Below are positions 6,592 to 9,982 of a stretch of DNA of 9,982 nucleotides, one piece after another. The first letter of the stretch is position 1; the number at the start of each line of letters is the position of its first letter. Under the pieces are notes generated by a model. The model saw nothing but the letters and a program-made list of their open reading frames with translations. It was not told where the DNA came from and did not search any database. The stretch covers positions 1-9,982 of the forward strand of contig CALKCG010000175.1 of NCBI GenBank assembly GCA_938082915.1. The letters are read 5' to 3'. This DNA is from an uncultured archaeon. Lineage in GTDB: Archaea > Thermoproteota > CALKCG01 > B24. The position numbers were made by a program, and so were the translations under genes.

Positions 6592-6638
6592 GGAGTCGAA
6601 GAGGAAACCCCCTACGGGGAAACGCATGATGACACTCC
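6592..6638 (+). other. Possible structured RNA element between the HD gene and 5S rRNA
   Basis: GGAGT (6592-6596) can pair with ACTCC (6634-6638), enclosing a second hairpin, CCCC (6609-6612) with GGGG (6616-6619), on a TAC loop. The hairpin is flanked on both sides by GGAAAC copies (6603-6608 and 6618-6623). ATGATGA (6627-6633) fits a box C sequence, but no box D (CTGA) follows. On the minus strand the same block runs into a T8 tract (6576-6583). I do not recognise the element. It could be a small RNA on either strand or simple spacer. Confidence 0.25.
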
Positions 6639-6646
6639 CATTAAAG

Positions 6647-6654
6647 TTTATATA
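6647..6654 (+). promoter_or_regulatory. TATA box of the 5S rRNA gene
   Basis: TTTATATA is a near-consensus archaeal box A, preceded by a purine-rich AAAG that may act as BRE. Its centre predicts transcription from about 6677, four bases before the 5S helix begins. Confidence 0.75.
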
Positions 6655-6680
6655 CAGATTTTAACAACCTATTAATCTGG

Positions 6681-6798
6681 TTGCCGGCCATAGGGTGTGG
6701 GTCCGACCCGTTCCCATTCCGAACACGGAAGTCAAACCACACCACGTCTCTCTCCTCTCTAGTGGGAGACCCTAGGAGAGGGGGGGATGCTGGCAACC
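6681..6798 (+). rRNA. 5S ribosomal RNA, stand-alone
   Basis: The ends close helix I: GGTTGCCGGC (6681-6690) pairs with GCTGGCAACC (6789-6798) over ten base pairs including one G-U. The highly conserved 5S loop B/C segment CCCATTCCGAACACGGAAG is present (from about 6715). CTCTCCT and AGGAGAG form the helix IV/V arm. The length of 118 nt is normal; one or two extra bases at either end are possible. It is not linked to 16S or 23S genes here, as is common in TACK archaea. It has its own TATA box and is followed by TTTT-poor, AT-rich sequence. 5S rRNA is part of the large ribosomal subunit central protuberance. Confidence 0.95.
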
Positions 6799-6811
6799 AT
6801 TTTAGTGAACA

Positions 6812-6819
6812 TTTATATT
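6812..6819 (+). promoter_or_regulatory. TATA box of the DUF1512 gene
   Basis: TTTATATT, just after the 5S rRNA, is centred near 6815. It predicts a transcription start near 6842 and a leader of about 11 nt containing AGGAACC before the ATG at 6853. It supports separate transcription from 5S. Confidence 0.55.
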
Positions 6820-6852
6820 TCAATGAGTTTATTGATAGTTTAGGAACCGCTC

Positions 6853-7971
6853 ATGAATTTAGATGCAGTATTACAGCAAATCTTATCTTCTGAGTGGGAT
6901 AGCATAGGGCTTATTTTTCAAGCCATATTTATAGCGCTATTCCTATTCAGCATATTTTATGGACAGCGGTTCCAAATCTGGATGATGCTTAAGAATGTTG
7001 AAGTCGGTCTTAATAAGATTAAGAGGATGAGGGATAACGCTAGACAAGTAATATTAGACTCATTAAAACGTTTTAATAACGATCCTAGTTTAGACAGTAC
7101 GATTGATAGACTGCTCGAATACTTTTGGATTCCTCCCACTTCCATAGATCCATTCGGCATCGTTGGCAAAATCGACCATATTCTCAACGTGAGAGAGAGA
7201 AGATTCAGATGGGAACTTAAAAGCATAGTGCCAAATATTGACGAGAGCAGACTTAGAAATCTTGAAAATCTTATCGAAATAGGTATTTCCCTAGATCAGA
7301 TATACCGAGTGATGAGACATTACTACCTCTTGGGTAAGAAAACCATGAGCCTCTTCTTGATATACCAAGCGGAAGCCCTCATGCCAACGATTCTTCAGGA
7401 GGCTGAAGCATTAACGGATGCTATCAAATCTTTCACAACAGGTCAACCCATAGGAGATGGTGTTGGAAGCCTTGTGGCTGCACGGTTCATATATGGCGCT
7501 GAGAAAAAAATCGTATCAGAAGATACTGTTATGGCAGAAGTTGAATTTGAAGGAAGAAAACTCATAGTCATTAAAGCACTCGGGCCTGGAGGGAATGTTG
7601 GTAAGCCTGGTGAAGCCGTTGAAAAAATCTTAGAGAGTAGAAGAGTTGACGTCGTAATAATGGTGGATGCTGCTTTAAAACTTGAAGGCGAAGAAGTCGG
7701 TGAAGTTGCAGAAGGAGTTGGTGCGGCTATTGGAGGCATAGGTGTTGATAAGTTTAAGATAGAGGAGGAGGCTAAAAAATTCAACGTGCCGCTCTACGCA
7801 GTAGTCGTTAAAGAGTCTATGTCCGATGCTTTATCTACGATGAAATGGGAAATATATGTTGGCGCTGAGAAGGCGATCAATAGAATTAAACGGCTTATAA
7901 GGGAGAAGACAAACGTTGGAGATACTGTGGTATTGGTAGGCGTAGGCAATACGATAGGTATAGGACAATAA
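6853..7971 (+). CDS. DUF1512 family archaeal membrane-anchored protein
   Basis: This 372-aa protein matches my recollection of the archaeal DUF1512 family in size and layout. One hydrophobic segment (about 17-37) anchors the N-terminus, followed by a basic helical region (about 40-75) and a mixed domain. The C-terminal half (about 200-372) is glycine-rich: GPGGNVGKPGEAV (244-256), VDVVIMVDAALKLEGE (265-280), GVGAAIGGIGVD (288-299) and a final VVLVGVGNTIGIGQ (359-372). Alternating strands and Gly-rich turns suggest an alpha/beta nucleotide-binding-like fold, but this is inference and there is no clear P-loop. Function is unknown. It has its own promoter and is followed 16 nt later by a small membrane/zinc-ribbon gene, with which it is likely co-transcribed. 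Confidence 0.75.
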   Translation: MNLDAVLQQILSSEWDSIGLIFQAIFIALFLFSIFYGQRFQIWMMLKNVEVGLNKIKRMRDNARQVILDSLKRFNNDPSLDSTIDRLLEYFWIPPTSIDPFGIVGKIDHILNVRERRFRWELKSIVPNIDESRLRNLENLIEIGISLDQIYRVMRHYYLLGKKTMSLFLIYQAEALMPTILQEAEALTDAIKSFTTGQPIGDGVGSLVAARFIYGAEKKIVSEDTVMAEVEFEGRKLIVIKALGPGGNVGKPGEAVEKILESRRVDVVIMVDAALKLEGEEVGEVAEGVGAAIGGIGVDKFKIEEEAKKFNVPLYAVVVKESMSDALSTMKWEIYVGAEKAINRIKRLIREKTNVGDTVVLVGVGNTIGIGQ

Positions 7972-7987
7972 TGGTAGAGGGGTTGCT

Positions 7988-8380
7988 ATGCCCGTGAAAA
8001 ACAGCATAGGTTTTTTCATCGCCTTTCTCCTAATGATCGCTCTAATCATGTTCAGCATATTCTTCTTCTTTTTAGCGGTTGATGCCTATTCTCAAGGGTT
8101 TAAAGGAACAGCCTTGTACTATTCTATGGCTGGATTGATGGGTTTGATACTATCTACATACACTTTAACAAAGATGATTCTAAGAAAACCTTCAATTTCC
8201 ACGATTTTAGATTACGAAGTTCGAACACTTCTACAATGTTTAAAGTGTGGGTTTTCAAATACTAGAAGTTTTATCAATGGAGATTACGTGTTGGGTTTTG
8301 GTGACGAATGCCCTCGCTGCTCGTCGCGTATGGTTATACTTGCAATTTATAAAACTACTTCCAAGAAGAAAGAACGTTAA
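7988..8380 (+). CDS. Small membrane protein with C-terminal zinc ribbon
   Basis: This 130-aa protein was not recognised as a named family. Two hydrophobic segments (about 8-32 and 42-64) form a probable hairpin in the membrane. A cytoplasmic tail then carries CLKC (84-87) and CPRC (108-111), a four-cysteine zinc ribbon with a 20-residue spacer. The end is highly basic (KKKER). The start is well supported: GAGGGG (7977-7982) lies 5 nt before the ATG. It follows the DUF1512 gene by 16 nt and probably works with it. Its stop codon overlaps the convergent stop of map within a TTAA palindrome. A structural or recruiting role is possible; nothing in the sequence indicates catalysis. Confidence 0.72.
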   Translation: MPVKNSIGFFIAFLLMIALIMFSIFFFFLAVDAYSQGFKGTALYYSMAGLMGLILSTYTLTKMILRKPSISTILDYEVRTLLQCLKCGFSNTRSFINGDYVLGFGDECPRCSSRMVILAIYKTTSKKKER

Positions 8381-9276
8381 AGTGGGAATCCCGTAAGCCC
8401 TATTACACCGTCTTCTACGACTAATATCGTTTCCTCAGCTTGAGCTACAGATCCCCTGCTAACTTCTACGAGGGGTCTATAACTTTTTATGAGGTTAGAG
8501 TTTTTCAATTTAAACCACGCGTTTTGGACGTCGCATTTAAGATTCATATTATGTATCCATCTTTCAGCGAAAGGTAATCCCTTAAACCTACTCCACAATA
8601 TTTTCAAGAGGGCGTTTGCCTCCGTATCTCTAATCTTCTTATAAGATAGACATCTGTAGATCGTTGGTTTAGCGGTCTCGATAACCGTGCCATTAGCCCA
8701 ATGTTCTGTTATAAACGGCTCAACCGCGTAAACTCCATAGAGTTTAAACTTACCTCCCTGCAATGGAATATTTGGTATTGAAATACCAGCATGTAGATTA
8801 TACCGGGCAATTTCATGACCAGATAGATTTCTTATCGGTTTTAAGTTGTATGCGCTAGCTACCTTGAAAATCGTTTCACCAACATCGTATACGCTGACCG
8901 AGGCCCTTATGCTTTTTAAAGCTTTTCTCAATGCCTCTTCAGCCGCCTCCTTAAGAAGCATGTACTTCTCATCTAAAGCTACAGTAATAGCGGTATCGAC
9001 TATGAAACCATCTATATGTACGCCCAGATCTATCTTAACTATAGACCGCTCTGGGATCCTCAATGAATCCATATACTCAGCAGTATAGTGAGCAGCAACT
9101 TCATTTATACAAATATTACATGGAAAAGCAGGTTCTCCACCTTGACTCCTTATAAAACTCTCGATTTTCTCACATAAACCTAAAACACCAACCCCACTTT
9201 CAACGAGAGATGTAGCAAAAGCTCTTGCTTTCCGTGCGATTTCCCCAGCTTTAAAGTATGATTCGAAAACATCCAT
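8377..9276 (-). CDS. map: Methionine aminopeptidase, type II
   Basis: This enzyme removes the initiator methionine from nascent proteins in the cytoplasm using two divalent metals. The 299-aa protein is the usual size for archaeal type II enzymes, which carry an inserted helical domain (here about 193-265) and no N-terminal extension. All ligands are present in KIDLG (Asp83), FIVD (Asp94), SGHEIARYNLH (His154), YAVEPF (Glu186) and AEETILV (Glu281/282), plus the substrate-contacting His63 and His162. The ATG at 9276 has GGGTGT (9281-9286) only 4 nt upstream. This lies immediately 3' of the tRNA-Arg gene, so both are probably on one transcript. The gene converges with the zinc-ribbon gene and shares TTAA at their stops. 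Confidence 0.95.
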   Translation of the reverse strand: MDVFESYFKAGEIARKARAFATSLVESGVGVLGLCEKIESFIRSQGGEPAFPCNICINEVAAHYTAEYMDSLRIPERSIVKIDLGVHIDGFIVDTAITVALDEKYMLLKEAAEEALRKALKSIRASVSVYDVGETIFKVASAYNLKPIRNLSGHEIARYNLHAGISIPNIPLQGGKFKLYGVYAVEPFITEHWANGTVIETAKPTIYRCLSYKKIRDTEANALLKILWSRFKGLPFAERWIHNMNLKCDVQNAWFKLKNSNLIKSYRPLVEVSRGSVAQAEETILVVEDGVIGLTGFPL

Positions 9277-9287
9277 TCAGACACCCA

Positions 9288-9376
9288 TGGGCCCGCCGGG
9301 ACTCGAACCCGGGACTTCCCGCTCTCTACGTATTTCTCCGCAGGCGGGTGTCCTATCCATGCTAGACGACGGGCCC
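9288..9376 (-). tRNA. tRNA-Arg(GCG) with a 14-nt intron
   Basis: The cloverleaf reads 5' to 3' on the minus strand. The acceptor GGGCCCG pairs with CGGGCCC; the D arm is GTCT/GGAC, the anticodon stem CCCGC/GCGGG, the variable region AAGTC, and the T arm CCGGG-TTCGAGT-CCCGG, followed by discriminator A. CCA is not encoded. The anticodon loop after splicing is CTGCGGA, anticodon GCG (9339-9341), reading Arg codons CGC and CGU. The intron, 9324-9337, sits at the canonical 37/38 position; removing it leaves a 75-nt tRNA. A weak TTTTTA box near 9404-9408 lies about 30 nt upstream of the 5' end. The gene leads straight into map. Confidence 0.93.
9324..9337 (-). other. 14-nt archaeal tRNA intron (bulge-helix-bulge)
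   Basis: The intron AGAAATACGTAGAG fits a bulge-helix-bulge splice site. CUGC (positions 32-35) pairs with intron GUAG to give the four-pair central helix. The flanking 3-nt bulges are GGA and AGA, and cutting between their second and third bases gives exactly this intron, after position 37. The inner stem is minimal. The archaeal tRNA splicing endonuclease (EndA type) is expected to remove it. Confidence 0.8.
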
Positions 9377-9463
9377 TATAAGTATTGTCTCTAACATCTG
9401 CGTAAAAACTCTTTCTCCCGAAGACTTCCTCTATTCGGTTTAAAATATGTTGAAGCGTTGAGC

Positions 9464-9483
9464 TTTCTAAGAAGACTTAGAAA
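9464..9483. repeat. 8-bp inverted repeat in the tRNA/DUF2153 spacer
   Basis: TTTCTAAG and CTTAGAAA form a perfect 8-bp stem with a 4-nt AAGA loop. It lies in the 252-nt spacer between the divergent tRNA-Arg and DUF2153-like genes, an AT-rich stretch with no gene. It may be an operator for a dimeric regulator or a chance palindrome; no known site was recognised. Confidence 0.4.
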
Positions 9484-9578
9484 AACATAAATTTTAAACC
9501 CATAATCAAACATAGTATTGGATTTTCGTATGGCGATTTAAGTTCTGGAGCATTTTTATCAACCATAAAATGTTAACC

Positions 9579-9624
9579 TAAACTTTAAGTAGAACCAAGA
9601 GTTTCAATCTAATCAGGTGTGAGG
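9579..9624 (+). promoter_or_regulatory. Promoter and ribosome binding site of the DUF2153-like gene
   Basis: TAAACTTTAAG (9579-9589) is a TATA-like box, predicting transcription from about 9611. GGTGTGAGG (9616-9624) is a strong Shine-Dalgarno sequence before the ATG at 9629. AAGTAGAACC (9587-9596) repeats a segment of the HD-gene promoter. Confidence 0.5.
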
Positions 9625-9628
9625 TTTA

Positions 9629-9973
9629 ATGTCGTTTTATAGGTACATAGATTATCTGCTTAAAGAGAGGAAAAACCTCGAGGAGAAACTTAAGACTTTA
9701 GATAAAGCAGAGGTTATAAAATTCGGTAGACAGCTTATAGCGACCTACCAGCAGAGCCTTCAAGGCTTTGATGAATGGTTTACGAATTACGGGATCATGG
9801 AGAAGATGGAGCCTGAATTAGTACGAGAAATTGTTACAAACCTTATGAACATAGGTTTTGAACTTCTTAGATACGATAGAGATATAACCATGATGTGGCT
9901 TGAAAGAGAGCAGAAAGAGCTGAAGAGGAAGAGGGAAGAGGAAGAGAAAAAGAAGCAAACTTCGATAATATAG
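9629..9973 (+). CDS. Small archaeal helical protein, probably DUF2153 family
   Basis: This 114-aa protein is all-helical by composition: a charged lead helix (1-28), a middle region with FGRQLIATYQQSLQGFDEWF (32-51), GIMEKMEPELVREIVTNL (55-72) and FELLRYDRDIT (77-87), then a highly charged tail of Lys, Arg and Glu ending in QTSII. The pattern of a Phe-Asp-Glu-Trp segment followed by 'M-x-x-E' and a Leu-Leu-Arg helix resembles archaeal DUF2153, recalled from memory. Function is unknown. There is no membrane segment or enzyme motif. The ATG is fixed by an excellent ribosome binding site. The gene has its own promoter and nothing follows it within the window. Confidence 0.65.
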   Translation: MSFYRYIDYLLKERKNLEEKLKTLDKAEVIKFGRQLIATYQQSLQGFDEWFTNYGIMEKMEPELVREIVTNLMNIGFELLRYDRDITMMWLEREQKELKRKREEEEKKKQTSII

Positions 9974-9982
9974 TTATTTAAA

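Noticed and set aside
6603..6623. CRISPR repeat remnant, from two GGAAAC copies
   Set aside because: Only a 6-base repeat 15 nt apart; there is no array, spacer pattern or cas gene.
6592..6638. Fluoride riboswitch (crcB motif) because of ATGATGACACTCC
   Set aside because: The required pseudoknot arms and GGnGATGG segment are not present, and the next gene downstream is 5S rRNA, not a fluoride exporter.
6625..6660. Box C/D sRNA beginning at ATGATGA
   Set aside because: No CTGA box D follows at usable distance, and the region runs into the 5S TATA box.
6641..6823. Open frames overlapping the 5S rRNA on both strands
   Set aside because: They lie across a clear 5S rRNA gene and its promoter; chance frames.
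7443..7784. 113-aa minus-strand frame rich in Ser, Thr and Pro
   Set aside because: It is the antisense reflection of the DUF1512 coding sequence, with no ribosome site or recognisable domain.

Overview
The window is chromosomal DNA from an archaeon, most likely a member of the TACK group (Thermoproteota and relatives), probably a thermophile. The evidence is an ESCRT-III/CdvB cell-division protein, a geranylgeranyl-type cis-prenyltransferase, a type II methionine aminopeptidase, several archaea-only families (DUF373, DUF1512, probably DUF2153, and a COG1340-like coiled-coil protein), an isolated 5S rRNA gene with a textbook TATA box, and a tRNA-Arg split by a 14-nt intron in a bulge-helix-bulge fold. 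Genes are densely packed. Many have GGTG-type Shine-Dalgarno sequences, others look leaderless, and TTG is used as a start codon. I cannot assign a genus.

Layout. 1-421 (+): a PIN-domain (VapC-like) protein that appears to lack only the first two bases of its start codon. 482-4023 (-): a four-gene block read right to left: cdvB, a long coiled-coil protein, a DUF373 membrane protein and an MTAP/PNP-family nucleoside phosphorylase. The last three genes are joined by 1- and 4-nt overlaps. cdvB is separated from them by 43 nt holding a TATA-like box and a run of ten T. 4145-5769 (+): a SAM hydrolase (DUF62) and a cis-prenyl diphosphate synthase, divergent from cdvB. 5849-6565 (+): an HD-domain phosphohydrolase with its own promoter. 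6566-6680: a short spacer with a possible structured RNA and the 5S promoter, then the 5S rRNA (6681-6798). 6853-8380 (+): a DUF1512 protein and a small membrane/zinc-ribbon protein. These converge on 8377-9376 (-), a tRNA-Arg(GCG) followed 11 nt later by map. 9629-9973 (+): a DUF2153-like protein with its own promoter.

How it fits together. Most genes are housekeeping: translation (5S, tRNA, map), isoprenoid lipid-carrier synthesis (uppS), and SAM/methylthioadenosine or purine salvage (SAM hydrolase and nucleoside phosphorylase). The most interesting unit is the cdvB block. An ESCRT-III subunit with a Vps4/CdvC-binding-like tail is followed by a coiled-coil protein and a multi-pass membrane protein of unknown function, which could form a membrane-remodelling module. 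No mobile elements, CRISPR arrays or intergenic gaps over 300 bases were seen.
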